A stretch of 64,000 bases of DNA from Linyphia triangularis (GCA_963978545.1 OZ021722.1:111412827-111476826), one strand, 5' to 3'. Shown: positions 1-16,613, counted from the first letter of the stretch. Numbers and translations: made by a program. Notes: a model not told the origin generated them from the sequence alone.

Positions 1-1667
1 TTCTAAAATTGCATAGAAACTACTTGGATTTATAGTGACATGTTTAAGATTAATACAAAAATAGCAAGTAAACGCAAAAGTAACATAATTTATTTACAAC
101 GTTAAAGATGTGCATTCTTCACACGAAATAAATAAAATATCGAAAACAGTAATTGCAGAAGTATAACGTATACTACTGATAATTAGAAAATTAATAAATA
201 TAAAATGTAGGTATTAGTAAACAGTATTCAGCAAAGTGTGACTATTTTACAGAAACATTTCACTGTAAACACAAATGTAACTTGATCGTTGAAATTATTT
301 ATAAAATGAAAAAATCACCTGATTCAGTAAAATTTTTAAAGGATAACTTATTGAAATTGCTTAAAAAATGTGGTTTTAAATAAATGTAATTTAAGGAAGT
401 AAATTTTTTTTTTTAAAAAAGGACACTTTTGAAAACCACACAAAACATATGTTCCACTATTCCAAACACGTTAGACAGATTAAAAATATACATACAAAAA
501 ATAAAACTGCTTTGTCTGTATAAAATAATATATATATATATATTTTTTTGCAATTTTAAGAAATTCTGTTCCTATTCACCCCGCTGTTCCTATTCACCCT
601 ATTTTACGATAATTGAACGTTTGCGCGATTTTCGTCACCTCTAGTTTATCTTGAATTAATCTGATAGTTTTCAAAAGTCGTCTACTATACGGTCCTTTAA
701 AGTGAGCGTTTTTTACATTTTTGCTAAAAAATCGAGAACTAAAAGTCAAAATGAGAAGAAAAAAATTGTGGTGGGGTTTCAGACCATGGTGAATCTAATG
801 AAAGAAAAAAAAATGTATGTTTCTATTAAAAAAAAAAATTAAAATTATTTTATTAATTAATAATTAATTATTAAAAAAGAAATTGATGCAAAAGTTGATT
901 GCAGTTTATGTTTGGCCATTTGCAAACTATCTTTTGAAAAAAAAAATCACTGAAATATATCAGTTATTTAAGTATTTATGGCCAAAAAAACAACTTTTTA
1001 TTTAACATTAATTTATCATTTTCGTTTTATCATTTAAATTACAAACCATTTATTAGAAAATTAAGAATTTTTGTATTTCGCATTCTTTTTTAATGCTGAA
1101 TCCAAATCTGGAATAATATTATGAGGTTGCTATTGAACTTTTAAAAGTTTGGTTCTGTTTTAATATGTAGATGACCCCTCATGATAAAAAAAAACTACAT
1201 ACAATTATTAAAAATCTTTCACGATTTACAACGGTACATTTTGTTTGTTATTTCAACAATTAGAACAAAATATATAGCCATCGTTCTGATATTTTTTTGG
1301 GTACTGTACATGTACACCCAAATGGTATGATTGCATTTCAACACGTAACATTGTGACACGCACCATTCTAACTTAATATTATTTTCTAAAAAATATTCCT
1401 AAATTCGAATTGATTTTCCTAATAATAAATTCTTATAAAAATAGAGTTTTTAAATTAAAGCATTTATTTGTTGTCGAGAAATGAAGTTGTTTAGAAAAAT
1501 ATAAGCACCACTCCATTCATTAAATGGATAAAAAAAAAATTAAGATACAAGACAAGTTTAAAGAACTTTGATAAACGAACGAAAAACGTTAAAGGACTTT
1601 GGTCTGAACGAAAATAGCCAACCAATCAATTAAGTGCTCCGTTGAGTAACAAGTAGCATAACGTGTG
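1..1667. other. AT-rich noncoding DNA
   Basis: Very AT-rich sequence with many A and T runs and no reading frame longer than about 70 codons. No recognisable protein motif, tRNA-like fold or element terminus was seen. A stretch at about 151-183 (aattgcagaagt followed by actactgat) resembles the filler at 16590-16613, so it may be a dispersed genomic repeat. Confidence 0.6.
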
Positions 1668-1670
1668 TTA

Positions 1671-2241
1671 GGGTGTTGGTACCCAAAAATTTAAAAATAA
1701 TCGATTTTGAGTTTATTATTGTTTATCAGAATTTATATTCTTCCCTTTAAAAAGATACCTCATTTGTAATAATTCCTCAACTAGAAGTATTTCTGATAAT
1801 TTTTTGAAAACAAAGTTATAAACTATTAGTGTAAGTAAAGTTTTCTTTAAAATACGTTTTTCTGAAAACTAGATTTTTCATTATTCAAGTACCTTTTTCT
1901 CAGAAACTGCTCAAATTATCTTCCTAAAATTTTTACCACATATTCTTTTTATGTATCCGTATATACTAAAGTGTGATTTTGTTTTATTTAAAAATAAAAA
2001 AATAAATGTTTTGGCTTTTTTTGGCAAAAAAAATTATGATTTTTAACACATTGCAATGACTTTCACAAAAATTTATTTTAAAAAGAAAGTAAATGAATCA
2101 TAATCAAAAGCTAACTTCAGTAGAATAACAAGTGTCTGCTAAATGCACTGAAAAAAAAATGAGGCTTCTCTGTCAAATACTTTCTGATAAAAAGATACAT
2201 GAAATATGTCAAATTAACGGTGTAGAGGGTACCAACTCCCC
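1671..2241. mobile_element. MITE candidate, PIF/Harbinger-like, 571 bp
   Basis: The left end reads GGGTGTTGGTACCC and the right end, reverse-complemented, reads GGGGAGTTGGTACCC, so the two termini form an inverted repeat with an identical GTTGGTACCC core. Both ends are flanked by TTA (1668-1670 and 2242-2244), the 3-bp target duplication typical of PIF/Harbinger elements. The interior is AT-rich and has no coding capacity, which fits a non-autonomous miniature element. The family assignment is an inference from the TTA duplication and the G-rich start only. Confidence 0.6.
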
Positions 2242-2244
2242 TTA

Positions 2245-6810
<4,566 letters not shown>

Positions 6811-6998
6811 CAGTGTGTCCGAAAAGTCCTTGATACATTTCAAAAATTCACAGGAAAGCAACAAATTGTTGTTCACACAATAATGCTTCACAAAATCACA
6901 AATTTATTTTTTCATCTTAAAACAAATTACTTCCAAAATGTGTTCATAGATGACGCTGTATCTCCAGTTCAGTCCAGTGTCGAGGACCAGGGTTGCCA
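6811..6998. repeat. Dispersed repeat fragment with a CAGTGTGTCCGAAAAGTCC end
   Basis: The sequence starts TA-CAGTGTGTCCGAAAAGTCC and later holds TGTCGAGGACCAGGGTTGCC. The same two motifs occur fused and inverted at 41495-41534 (CGACAGGGTTGCCA next to GTCCGAAAAGTCC). The terminus resembles those of Tc1/mariner-type elements, including the flanking TA, but there is no transposase. The small ORF over it (6739-7044, plus) has no recognised motif. Confidence 0.35.
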
Positions 6999-7706
6999 TA
7001 TTGGCCTTCTTAACGCCAAATTTGGGAAATTTTGCCTTTTTTAGAAGTGCCTGGCCTTAAGAATTTGCATCTGGCCTTTTCTTTAATTTGGCCCTATTTT
7101 TTGGCCTTTTTTCCCCACAATTTCCGAAGTCAGAAAAAAATGCTAATTAAAACAAACTTTCCCTTTTTTTCAAATTTTTTAAGTGAGAAGATACGCTTTT
7201 CGCCTGAAGTTAAGTGCGACACCCGATACCTTCTTTAATCTCGTTTTTTGGCCTCAGGAGCTGACCAGTGACGACCGTAGTTGACAAGAAGAGGGGGTCG
7301 AATGATTGTCCGAATACAGGATGTAAACGAGGCTCTAGGCAGAATAACCACAGGTTCTTTTTGAGCAGAAAGGGCGATATCAATTAAGATAAGTGATAGA
7401 GGGACTGGGTTTCCAAGAATCTTGTCCCAAAAGGGATAGTGAAATTAGTCGTTCTGTCTTGCCTCTTGCCAACGAACCTAAAAATGCTCTAAGCAATGAG
7501 ACTGCCATCTGCCACCCATATAAATCCAAGCATGGTGGTCCGTCCTAAAGTGGATGATTATTGTGATGGCTGTAGAGTAGAAAAAGTTTAATTCGGTAGA
7601 TTAGTGAAATTTAGATTTTTCTAAATAACTTTTAAAAACAAATAATTCAGAGAGAAAATTTACATTTAAAAAGTAAACTTCGATCAATCATAATACGTAT
7701 AACATA
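6999..7706. other. Noncoding, nothing recognised
   Basis: The stretch has mixed composition and is less AT-rich around 7240-7560. No frame with protein-like features, no RNA gene and no paired element ends were seen. Confidence 0.5.
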
Positions 7707-7902
7707 TATATGTTGTGGCACCAGGCACGGCCAGTCGGATTAGGATATAGGTTGGTTGGACATGGGATAGTTAGATGAGCTGTACTGAAGCGAAGTGAGG
7801 ACATTGTTCGGAGGGTGTGGCCCATAGATTGAATATATCTCGGAAAAGACGACGAGACGAGAGGAGGAAAGAAAGAAAAAAAACCAGAAATGCGGAAAAT
7901 GT

Positions 7903-7910
7903 GTTGGGAG
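7903..7910. repeat. Left 8-bp target duplication of the hAT-like element
   Basis: GTTGGGAG, identical to 12036-12043. Confidence 0.9.
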
Positions 7911-8930
7911 CAGGCGCGGATTTGAAGGGGGTGCGGGGGGTGCGACCGCACCCCCCTTAAAGTATCTCGTCTAAATTTTTTAAATGGCAGTTTCACAGAG
8001 TTCAAAGTAAAAAGAAATAGATAAAAAAAAAATGAAATTTCATATATTTGTAAGATCTATTTTTTTACTTAATATCAATATCGATGGAAATCAGCAAACA
8101 AAATTAAGCTTTTTATGACATTCTTCATGCCTCATTAATACAGATTTTTAAGCCACTTAACCGAACGCCTTATTTCGTTACCCGTGGAAGAAATGGGCTT
8201 GAGAAGGGACGAGTAGATCGGGATTGTGTTGACCTGCAATGTACAGCTCAACGAATCTTCACCCCTTGTGTGATTCTCAAATTAAAAAATGAATTTTGAA
8301 TGACCATTGAAACATTTCTCAATTTCAGCACGATTTTCTCCTTGATCAGAGGCCAATTAATTATAAAGGTGTAATATCGGAGTGCCATCGCACCCCCTAA
8401 ACTTCATTCGATGTACAAAAAATCATGCACTAAAATAGCTTTGAAGAAAAAAAAATCCTTAAATTATAATTGGAAAATAAAATGCCTAATTCATAACTAA
8501 GAAAAAGCTTTGATCAAATCGGCACTATAGCATTATTGCAATTCTATAGAATATTGCAAGAACTTACAGTTCCGATCAAGACGCTATCGATAAATTAGGA
8601 CCAAGAAGTTTCTCTTCATTCTTTCCTAAAGATCTTAAAACAGCCAAGGGAAGGGAACAAAATGACCCCTTCTTTGTGTGACCTTGAATTTGAAGGACAC
8701 AAACAAAGTAATAAAATTTGAGGGGTCATACAACATACAATACCCTCCCTTGCACGCGACATTGCCCCATATCACATGTGAGTTGCAAAATTACTAACAT
8801 GCCTCTACTCGGAGGTGGAAGTGAATGGAATGGTCATTCTTGCTTGAGTTGGAGGATGCATGCGATGTCTAGATTGTTTGTTTCTTCAATTGGTATGGCA
8901 GTGCAAGATAATTAACAGTAATATATAACC

Positions 8931-9366
8931 ATGATAAGATTTTTTTAATTTAATATTTATTTTATAAAGTGTAATATAACATTAACAATTTGTTTTAGTT
9001 TAGACATTTGCTTTTTTTTTTCTAAATATTTTTGAATATTTAATTTTTGACCGAATGATCAGAAGTAGCGATTTATCCTACACACTCATATTTGATATTT
9101 TATGTAATTATCAACTTAACTCTCAATTCAATACCATCAGTATATGAATAGATTGTAATAAAATATTTAATTCTTACAAAAATTAACAGATTTTACTGGA
9201 TTAACCCATTGTATCTGCACCCTTTCATATGCAAAATCAATAAAGTCAAACAAAATTACTTTTTTAAATTATAAAAATGTAATTTATCATTGACAGTTTA
9301 AAGTGAGTTCCATATAGTTTTTAACTTATTTTCAAAATATTGAGGATCATAGCCTAGCACGTTTTT
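8931..9366. repeat. Direct repeat copy 1 inside the hAT-like element
   Basis: Diverged direct repeat of 10577-11003. Shared landmarks in the same order include aaatatt..tttgaccgaatgat, gtatctgcaccctt.catatgcaaaat, cagtttaaagtgagttccat and ttttcaaaatattgag.atcatagcc. No ORF is present. Confidence 0.8.
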
Positions 9367-9639
9367 AAATATTGCTATGCTCCAATCTCACTCACAAGAG
9401 GTATACTCGCCTACCATACAAAAAGTCACCGGGTCGAGCAATATGTCTGTAGTCTGTTTTCAAATTGAGTAAAGACTTTAAAAATTTTGACTAGTAATCT
9501 TGCATCGATTGTTGAGCTACTTCCTGATAGTTTTCCGAGGTTTCTCTTATTTACGATGTATATGAAGTCCATTTTTTCCTTGAAAAACCATCTGGTAGAT
9601 GTTCTCTGCTTGATAAATAAACTAATCAGAATCTAACGT

Positions 9640-9677
<38 letters not shown>

Positions 9678-10576
9678 ATGAGGATTTGTGTGTTGACTGT
9701 TTAAGATGGTCTTTGAGTACATTTTCCTAATTTAAGCTATCTTTGAATCATATTTATAAAAGAAAATATAAAGTTATGTTAAAACAATCTCAAAATTTAT
9801 ATTAAAGTACAGGTTGGATATAATTAAAATCTATCTATTTAGAGAATTTTTGCAACTAAAGGAAAATATAAAACTTTAAGATGAAAAGGGCTTATATGGC
9901 TGTTACTTTTACATGTTATTCCTTATAAATGAAATAATAAATCAAAATGAAATCAATCCAATGAAGTTTTAAATATATTGTTGTTCTTGAAGCGTAATTA
10001 GCAAAAATCCAAACAGTTATTTCTTAAAGTTTTCATTTCAAAAATTTTATGATAATGTTTAAACAGCATTACCAGATTTTCCCAGCAGCACTAATACAAA
10101 ATTTCAAAAAGATTTATTAATTTCTATAGACTCCGGACTGATCTAAACAACACCAGTTTAATTATGACCCGCCTGCACCTTAAAAACTTTCTCGAGGATG
10201 TCAGAAAGCATAAGTACCGTTTGGTATTAGTAACCCCTAACCAAATCGGAATTATATTAAAGTTTTAAAAGAAATTTATACCGGATTGATACATAAAATC
10301 TTTATAGAATTTGATACTAATATTGTTGATGCGTATTTAACCAATAAAAAGAAAAGAAAATTTACAAAATAAATAAAAAATAAAATTTGAGAGAGCCATA
10401 GTAAAAACTATCTTATTCAAAGATAATTTTTTTTATTAAAAAACTGTACACACACGCACATTGAGGTCAACGCACTCACTCTTTTTTTACTATAAAGTTC
10501 GAATACATGTTAATTTAATTAGATAAGTCTTAGTAGTGCATCAATATGTAGAGTTAAGGTTAAGGTGACTAAACAT

Positions 10577-11003
10577 TGGTAAGATTTTTTTTTTTTTTTT
10601 AATTTTACTTATTTCACCAAATGTAATATTTCATTAACAATATTTGTTTAGATCTTTGTTTTTTCCGAAAAATGTTTAAATATTTCATTTTTGTCCGAAT
10701 GATACGAAGAAGGGACTTATCGTGCACACTGATATTCGATATTGTGTGCAATTATCAAAGTAATATTTGAATAGATTATTATAAAATATTTCATTCTTAT
10801 AAAAATAAACTGATTTTACTGAAATAAGTATTGTATCTGCACCCTTGCATATGCAAAATCCTTAAAACCCTTTGACAATGTCAAACGAAATTATTTTCTT
10901 AAATTATAAAAATGTCATTTATCCTTAACAGTTTAAAGTGAGTTCCATGTTGTTTTGTACTTCTTTTCAAAATATTGAGAATCATAGCCAAACACGTTTT
11001 TAC
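10577..11003. repeat. Direct repeat copy 2 inside the hAT-like element
   Basis: Second copy of the repeat at 8931-9366, in the same orientation about 1.65 kb away. It could be an internal duplication of the transposon or two insertions of one short repeat. I found no terminal duplication that decides between them. Confidence 0.8.
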
Positions 11004-11290
11004 TTTCAATTACCCATATGTTTACATAGGGTATAGCAAGTGTATAGCATTTAGACGAACTGACGTACTAAACGAATTGACGTACGATAGTCAAATTTGC
11101 TGTGCGGGTTAGTGGTAGCCATGGGACCTACGATTAAGGTTACGCAATCGTCCCCACCGAAATTCCCATAGAAATCTGATAAAAGTGGAAAAAGCTGAAA
11201 AACGAGTGTCTTTAACACTCGCTTTTCAATCTTGAGCATCGCCCATCAACTATTGATATTTTTCTGTTTTTCGCACCAGGAAGGACAATG
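11000..11290. repeat. Dispersed repeat, also found at 60998-61450 and 62190-62500
   Basis: Begins TTACTTTCAATTACCC, nearly as at 60998. Further on it carries gttagtggtagccatggga, matching gttagtggtggccatggga near 62205, then a block with cgtctttaacac and tcttgagc.tcgcccatcaac, matching about 62428-62475. Noncoding. Confidence 0.6.
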
Positions 11291-12035
11291 TAATGTCGAT
11301 TGAATATCATCACCAATTTCCGAGTTTCGACGTTTTTTCCCATTCCCCCCCCCCCCCCCTCTCTTCCCACGTAAAAATATCGCCAAACCCTCGATTTTCA
11401 CTTAAATGAAGGAAAATATGGAAACAGTAAATAATGCCGTATCAAATTTGAATGCAAGGATCAATATTATAGTGTATAGTCTCAAGTTTATGTAACTTAT
11501 AATTTAATTTACTAATGTGATGTCAAACAGAGTTGAAAAGCATTGTTTAACTTTGGAAATTATTAAAACTTTATGAAAATAGAGTTTAACGTACCTGCAG
11601 TATTGTCTAAAGTTGTTAAAACATCTGCCGCCTTTTTTCTGCATTAAATGATTTATGATGTTGAATATATTGGTTAATTAACTTGCCTAAAAAAAGTTGA
11701 ATTTTCAGGGTTGTTGAACTTTTTACACTTCACCTGATCTGCATGAGATATTTTTTTGAGCTCTTAAATATTCTTTATCTAATAATAAATACTAAATATT
11801 TATAATTTAATTGAATTAAAGTGTATTACATTTTCGGGGTAATTTCTTATATAGGACGCAAAAGAGGATGGTCAAACGCTCTAATTTTTATTTATCATTG
11901 AACCCTGGTAGTATCATACTAATTGATGATACCCCTCCTCCCCCCTCAATTCCAAGTTGATAAATTATTATCGCGACTGTAACCACTCACGGTCATAATC
12001 GCACCACCCTTGATTGACCTCTAAATCCGCCCCTG

Positions 12036-12043
12036 GTTGGGAG
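12036..12043. repeat. Right 8-bp target duplication of the hAT-like element
   Basis: GTTGGGAG, identical to 7903-7910. Confidence 0.9.
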
Positions 12044-12238
12044 TGCTTGTTTTCCTCGTGCCTGGCCGCTACAGAATTGTAACACGGTGTTTCCCATTGA
12101 GTACAGTGTAAAGTGATATGAATACTTGTATGTTCATACTTTTGTGGTGCTGCGTGTAAATAAAGAAAAGATCTTGACCTCTACAATTTTGCAGACTTTA
12201 TTTCGAACGAGTATATCGAAAAAACAACACAACATATA

Positions 12239-12920
12239 TGCGCCTTGTAAAATAGTGAAAATTCAATTAAATGTCCAGTTTCGATGTTTATAGTTCAACA
12301 ACTTCTACTAAAATATCTAATTTTCATTCTAATAATAAAATGAGTTTTTTTTTAATAATATTTAGGAATCCAGTTGAGTAGTAAGACGAGAATATTGTAA
12401 AGCTCCACAATTCACGTTTTCTAAATATTCATTCGTATAAAAATCAAATTTATGTAACAATTTAATGTTTTATTTGGATTTGATGTTATTTGCACACTCA
12501 TCAGATATCTCTTTTCTACCTAAATAGAGACAAAAGAGTATTGTTTATTGTACCTCAACTGAAAAAAAAAAAAAAAAAAAAAAATGAAACTGAAGGAAAA
12601 AAAAAAAATTTAAAAATATTTTAAAATTTCAAGCATTTTTTTTAAGTTCCACTTTAAATATTTGAAAAAATGTCTAATATTTTTCTTTAAACTCTTTGAT
12701 AACTAAATAATCTAATAAAAATATACATTTTGTGACAAATAGGTATCTAGAAAAATTATGAATTTTTATGCTTCTCTTAATGATGATAGAGATAGCGCAA
12801 AAATTTTGGCCCTCCCCCCACCAATTTCCCTTTAACCTATGCATTCATGTATTTCACATTATTAACAAGGAGTTCAAATAGCACACTCACAAATTCCGTG
12901 GGTAAGTTGTTCCATTGTAC
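12239..12920. other. AT-rich noncoding flank of the retrotransposon nest
   Basis: No gene seen. An A run lies at about 12560-12583. The last bases before 12921 are host-like sequence immediately left of the 14-bp duplication. Confidence 0.55.
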
Positions 12921-12934
12921 CTTGTATGGAAAGT
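12921..12934. repeat. 14-bp target duplication, left edge of the non-LTR nest
   Basis: CTTGTATGGAAAGT, directly before the (GGTT)n tail of element A. The identical 14 bases follow the 5' end of element E at 41099-41112. Confidence 0.85.
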
Positions 12935-12962
12935 TGGTTGGTTGGTTGGTTGTGAGTTATCT

Positions 12963-12995
12963 GGCGCAAAAGCAACAAAAAGGCTATACTGCGCC
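12963..12995 (-). other. 3'-terminal hairpin of element A
   Basis: The sense strand carries GGCGCA at one side and TGCGCC at the other, enclosing a 21-base loop with GCC/GCT segments. The same hairpin stands at the same place, just before the simple-repeat tail, in C, D, E and F. It is a candidate recognition structure for the element's reverse transcriptase. Confidence 0.65.
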
Positions 12996-13077
12996 GAAAC
13001 CATACAAATATTTAAAAGGTTTTAAAAATACACTTGTTTACAGGAATAGAATAATAAAAACTTTTAAAGTTGATGTA

Positions 13078-16000
13078 TTAAATAAGGTAATAAAAACCTA
13101 TCTCCTGTAAAAACTTAAAGAGATTCATATGTGGCGGTGAGCTTAAAATCGAAGACAATGAAGGATGACATGAATTAAAAAGGCGTTGCCTTATCAAATT
13201 AAAAGAAGAGCATTCTGATAAAATGTGAAAAACTGTTAAAATTACTCCACAGGAATTACATGTGGGGCCATCTTCTGCCAGCAGAAGATGAACATGAGTA
13301 AGACGAGTGTGGCCTATTCTTAAACGATTTAAGAGTACTTCCCTTTTCCGGGATTGCTGTATGGGGGCGAATCCGGATATTAGGGGCTGGAACGAACGCA
13401 GCTTGTTATCCGTCTGTGCATCCCACATGGCCTGCCAAGTGAGAGACAGAGCAGTTTCACAAGCTTTATATGCGTCACCAGGGCAAAGCCAAGTACTCCT
13501 AGGTCCACTTACAGATCGGGCAATTGTGTCAGCTCGCTCGTTACCCATGATCCCCACATGACCTGGGATCCAACAAAAAAGAACTTTAAAATTTCTCTCT
13601 GAAAGTAAAATGTGGGTATTTAAAATGTCTAATATGAAAGGATGGGTCTGGCTCAGTGGATTACTGAGGGCATCCAAACAACTCTTTGAGTCTGAGTAAA
13701 TAATCCACTGGCCGTACTCTTGCTGTAGGATGTATCGCAAGGCCATGAGAATTGCCAGGGACTCGGCAGAAAAAAACGGAGCTGCTATTGTGCAGTTCGC
13801 GAGACATGGTGTTACTGTCATGAACTGCAGCAGCTCCGACATGTCCCAGGCTTTTCGACCCATCCGTATATATTGATTTAAAATGAGAAAAATTTGTTCT
13901 ATGAAAGTGAAAAAGAGTTGTAAAAACAATGTCAGGGGTGTCGCTTTTTTTAAAATGATTAAAAATGCTTAAAATTATGATATTATGATCATGCCAAGGA
14001 GGAACCTTAAAAATGACGGGACGAACTCTGAATTTGTCCAATTCATACAATAAAAGAATTTGATGTATTCGTAATGGAAATGATGGGATGCAAGAAGTTC
14101 GAGAGTTAAAAAGTCTGGTATATAGTGGATCATAAATATTTTGAGCGACAGGATGGGATGGGTGACTTTTAATTTTAAAATAATATTTTAAAGACAGCTT
14201 GTCTCGTCTCAGTTTCAAAGGTCGTTCGAGACATATGTTAAGTACACTTGGAATTGGTGATGTACGGAAAGCTCCTGACGCGATTCTGACACCTTGGTGG
14301 TGAACAGGATCAAGGAGTATCAACGCCGATTTTCTGGCGGATCCGTACACCACAGAACCATAATCAAGTTTGGAACGAACTAGGCATCTGTATATTTTCA
14401 GCATGGAGGTGGTATCAGCACCCCAGGAAGTGTTAGACAGCACTTTCAGAAGGTTCAGAGCTTTAGTGCACTTTAATCTTAGATGTTTTATATGAGGCAG
14501 GAAGGTGAGCTTTGAATCGAAAATGACTCCAAGGAATTTTGCTTGAGATACAATAGGTATCTGGTCTCTATTTAAGTAAAGCTCGGGGTCGTTATGAAGA
14601 TCACGTTTCCTGCAAAAGTGCACGGCCACGGTCTTTTGCGTATTGAATGCAAAGCCATTCTGAATGGCCCAGTCTGAAATCCTTCTGATTGCTATTTGCA
14701 TCTGTCTTTCGATAAGAGACATGTTAATAGAGGCGCACGATATTTGAAAGTCATCGACAAATAACGATCCAGACACTGCAGGTGGTAGGCAGGTCATAAT
14801 GTCATTCACTTTGATGATAAACAGTGCGCAACTCAATACACTTCCCTGGGGAACGCCTTGCTCCTGAATAAACTCATCTGATAAGATAGAGTTGACGCGT
14901 ACTTGGAAGACTCTCCGAGAAAGAAAATTCTCAATGAAGAGTGGTAAATTTCCTCTGAGACCTAAATTATGTAGATCTCTGAGAATACCATATCTCCAAG
15001 TACGGTCATAGGCTTTCTCCATGTCGAAAAATACAGACACCAAATGATTCCGCTTGACAAAAGCCTCCCGAATGGTTGTTTCAAGGAGGAGCAGGTTGTC
15101 AAGTGTACTTCTCCCACGGCGGAAACCACTCTGAAACTGAGAGAGACAATTGTTATTTTCTAAATAAAACAGAAGACGGGCATTGACCATTTTTTCAAGT
15201 AGCTTGCATAAGCAGCTGGTCAAAGCTATTGGTCTGTAGCTGGAAGGACTCTTAGGATCTTTACCTGGCTTGACTATTGGAATTACAAGAGCACGTTGCC
15301 ATGCTGACGGAAATTTATTATCCCGCCAGATCTTATTATACAGCTTGAGAATGAACTTGAGTTGGAGAGGGTGGAGATGTTTCAGCATACTATAATGGAC
15401 TTCATCATGACCAACAGCCGAGTTGCGAGTGTTCGAAAGAGCTCGCATTAACTCGGCCATGGTGAAATCAGCATTATAGTCTTCCAACTCAGTAGATGTA
15501 AAGTTTAATTTAGTTTTCTCAGCATTACGTTTAACAGTGGCAAATGGCTCATTGTAATTCGAGTTGCTGGATACTTTTGCGAAGGAGTCGGCCAAAGTAT
15601 CAGCAATACCTTTAGGGTCTGAAATGATTCCCAAATCTGTCTCCAGGATAGATATAAAGTGTCTGGGATACTGGCCTTTGATTTTGTTGACTTTATTCCA
15701 GACCATTTTAGCAGAGGTATTTGATGTTATGGTGCTGACATAAAGCATCCAAGAGTCCTTCTGGCTACGCCGGCGGATCCTACGAGCTTCAGCTCGGGCA
15801 CATTTAAAAGCGATGAGGTTGGCTTCAGTGGGACATCGGCGAAAAATACCCCAAGCCTTTCTTCGCTTTTTATGTGCTTTTTTGCAGTCGTGGTTCCACC
15901 ACGGTTTCGGAATTTTCGGTAGATTTGCAGATGTTACAGGTATGGAAAAACGAGCAGCTTCCAATATGGCCTGGGTGACAGAATTTACTGCATCATCGAT

Positions 16001-16498
16001 GTCATCTTGGTCCACCATCTCGTCAGAGAACTGGACGAGGGAAGAAAACTGTTCCCAATCTGCGGACTCAATTTTAAAGCGGGGGATACGGGCAGTGGGA
16101 ACAGTACCGACTCCTAACATCTTCAGACGGATGGGGAAATGATCACTATGGTAAGGATCCCGTCCGACATGAAAAGACCATAGATGTAGGAGAGATGGCG
16201 AACACAAGGCAAGATCGATGGCATGAAACGTCCTCGATGGGGTGTGAAAGTATGTATTTTGCCCATCTTTCAGAAGACAGAGATTTTGGTCTTGTATAAA
16301 TTTTTCAATCTGTCTTCCACGATGGTTGGTGTCTGGGCTGCCCCAAAGAGGATTGTGACCATTGAAATCCCCCATTAAAATAATAGGGGGTGGAAGCTGG
16401 TCACAAAGCCTGTCTAATTCTATTTGTCGGATGTTAAGATTAGGGGGGAGATATATTGAGCATACAGTTACTAGGAGATTTTTCATAGTAACTCGAAT
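13078..16498 (-). pseudogene. ORF2 of element A (EN-RT-RNH), truncated and frameshifted
   Basis: Reads as the C-terminal roughly 1130 residues of a family I ORF2. Visible are the endonuclease motifs MGDFNGH and SDHFP, reverse transcriptase motifs FFDMEKAYDR, GVPQGSVLS and FVDDF, an RNase H domain (YTDGSK, ESLAI, DSKSCLD, HVGIMGNERAD) and a C-terminal CNSCG...HILSEC zinc motif. The first 90 or so residues are lost with the 5' truncation. A frameshift lies near 13770-13780, in a run of seven A on the plus strand just before the ESLAI motif, so the upstream frame (to 13661) and downstream frame (from 13929) overlap. The long upstream frame otherwise lacks stops, so decay is slight. The product would be a DNA-nicking and copying enzyme, but this copy cannot make it whole. 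Confidence 0.85.
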
Positions 16499-16613
16499 CA
16501 TGGATAAAAATTATTCTACAAGTCATCATAGGGTTGAATGGATATAAAAATTATTGCAGAAGTCATCAGGGGTTGAATGGGTATAAAAATTATTGCAGAA
16601 GTAATCAAACTAT
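16499..16613. other. Filler between truncated elements A and B, with three 38-39 bp tandem units
   Basis: This stretch matches neither element family. It consists of three near-copies of a 38-39 bp unit starting at about 16502, 16540 and 16579 (core: ataaaaattattgcagaagt). Its right part resembles host DNA at 151-183. Element A stops at its left edge and element B at its right edge, both mid-gene. That arrangement is typical of a repaired break and not of a retrotransposon end. Confidence 0.7.

Larger units (their letters stand above)
7911..12035. mobile_element. hAT-like DNA transposon, non-autonomous or decayed, 4125 bp
   Basis: The left terminus reads CAGGCGCGGATTTGAAGG. The reverse complement of the right terminus reads CAGGGGCGGATTTAGAGG. 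Both match the CAGNGGCGGATTT-type ends widely seen in hAT elements. A perfect 8-bp target duplication, GTTGGGAG, lies at 7903-7910 and 12036-12043, the length expected for hAT. No ORF above about 65 codons looks like a hAT transposase, so this copy cannot move by itself. It sits inside the solo LTR at 7711-12234 and holds an internal direct repeat (8931-9366 and 10577-11003) and another dispersed repeat (11000-11290). Confidence 0.88.
7711..12234 (+). mobile_element. Solo LTR, about 391 bp, split by a hAT-like insertion
   Basis: The left part (7711-7910) begins TGTTGTGGCACC and the right part (12044-12234) ends CACAACA, giving a TGTTGTG/CACAACA terminal inverted repeat as expected for an LTR. 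TATA flanks both sides (7707-7710 and 12235-12238). Slightly longer matches around the ends make the exact boundary uncertain by a few bases. A polyadenylation signal (AATAAA near 12161) in the right part suggests plus orientation. No internal retroelement sequence is present, so this is the product of LTR-LTR recombination. Without the hAT insertion and its duplicated 8 bp the LTR would be about 391 bp. Confidence 0.7.
12935..16498 (-). mobile_element. Element A: 5'-truncated I-group non-LTR retrotransposon (family I)
   Basis: The minus-strand element ends at the left in a tail of GGTT repeats (AACC repeats on the sense strand), preceded by the 3' UTR hairpin (12963-12995) and ORF2. It matches E and C throughout, but homology with E stops near 16498, inside the endonuclease domain. 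About 90 codons of ORF2, ORF1 and the 5' UTR are missing. There is no target duplication at the truncated end. Instead the sequence passes into a 115-bp filler. The left target duplication is shared with the far end of element E, so A is likely the remnant 3' half of the insertion whose 5' end lies at 41098. Confidence 0.85.
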
